DNA from: an uncultured Bacteroidia bacterium
GTDB taxonomy: Bacteria; Bacteroidota; Bacteroidia; Bacteroidales; UBA932
Reading direction: 5' to 3'
Length of the DNA stretch: 13,360 bases
Assembly (NCBI GenBank): GCA_902795785.1
Contig: CADBMK010000036.1
Span: 1-13,360, forward strand
Shown piece by piece: positions 13,360-13,360 of the stretch. Each line of letters opens with the position of its first letter. Within the stretch, counting starts at the first letter, position 1. Both the position numbers and the translations under genes were made by a program. The notes under the pieces are model-generated. The model was not told where the DNA came from. It searched no databases and saw only the letters and a program-made list of their open reading frames with translations.

Positions 13360-13360
13360 G

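Noticed and set aside
1..13360. Mobile element, defence system, CRISPR or novel multi-gene cluster
   Set aside because: All long frames fall into known core amino-acid biosynthesis families in a coherent order, and I see no terminal repeats, transposase, integrase or spacer-repeat pattern.

Overview
The window is a dense run of amino-acid biosynthesis genes, most likely from a member of the Bacteroidales (Bacteroidota). The evidence is the gene order ilvB-ilvN-ilvC / leuA-leuC-leuD-cimA-leuB-ilvE, protein sequences of Bacteroidetes type (for example the KARI and LeuA signatures), A/T-rich start regions without strong Shine-Dalgarno sequences, and very short intergenic gaps. I cannot name the genus. 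I see no mobile element, CRISPR array, tRNA, rRNA or phage gene.

Layout. (1) Positions 1-2855, plus strand: the 3' part of ilvB (acetohydroxyacid synthase large subunit, cut by the left edge), ilvN (its ACT-domain regulatory subunit) and ilvC (ketol-acid reductoisomerase). A 12-bp hairpin followed by T residues lies just after ilvC (2877-2907). (2) Positions 2939-11044, plus strand: leuA, leuC, leuD, a second leuA-like gene that I assign as citramalate synthase (cimA), leuB, ilvE and metA, with gaps of 4 to 25 nt, so probably one transcription unit. (3) Positions 11043-11070: a perfect 12-bp A-tract/T-tract hairpin with a GCAA loop, placed to terminate both converging units. (4) Positions 11077-13359, minus strand: metF and the 3' part of metH (cut by the right edge), 12 nt apart and read metH then metF.

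How the genes work together. IlvBN, IlvC and IlvE, with dihydroxyacid dehydratase (not in the window), make valine and the ketoisovalerate used by LeuA. LeuA, LeuCD and LeuB carry ketoisovalerate to ketoisocaproate, and IlvE aminates it to leucine. The second synthase keeps the pyruvate-pocket residues of Leptospira citramalate synthase. With the shared LeuCD and LeuB it would make 2-ketobutyrate from pyruvate and acetyl-CoA, giving isoleucine without threonine deaminase. MetA, MetF and the B12-dependent MetH cover homoserine activation and the methyl-transfer end of methionine synthesis.

The window is mainly core metabolism and I found no unknown multi-gene system. The points most worth a second look are the threonine-independent isoleucine route with an apparently intact isoleucine feedback pocket, a KARI that resembles the fungal Ilv5 type, an unusual shortened MetH reactivation domain with a CxCxxC insert, and the Asp-to-Gln change at the NAD-ribose site of LeuB. 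Comparisons with named reference proteins were made from memory, not by a database search.
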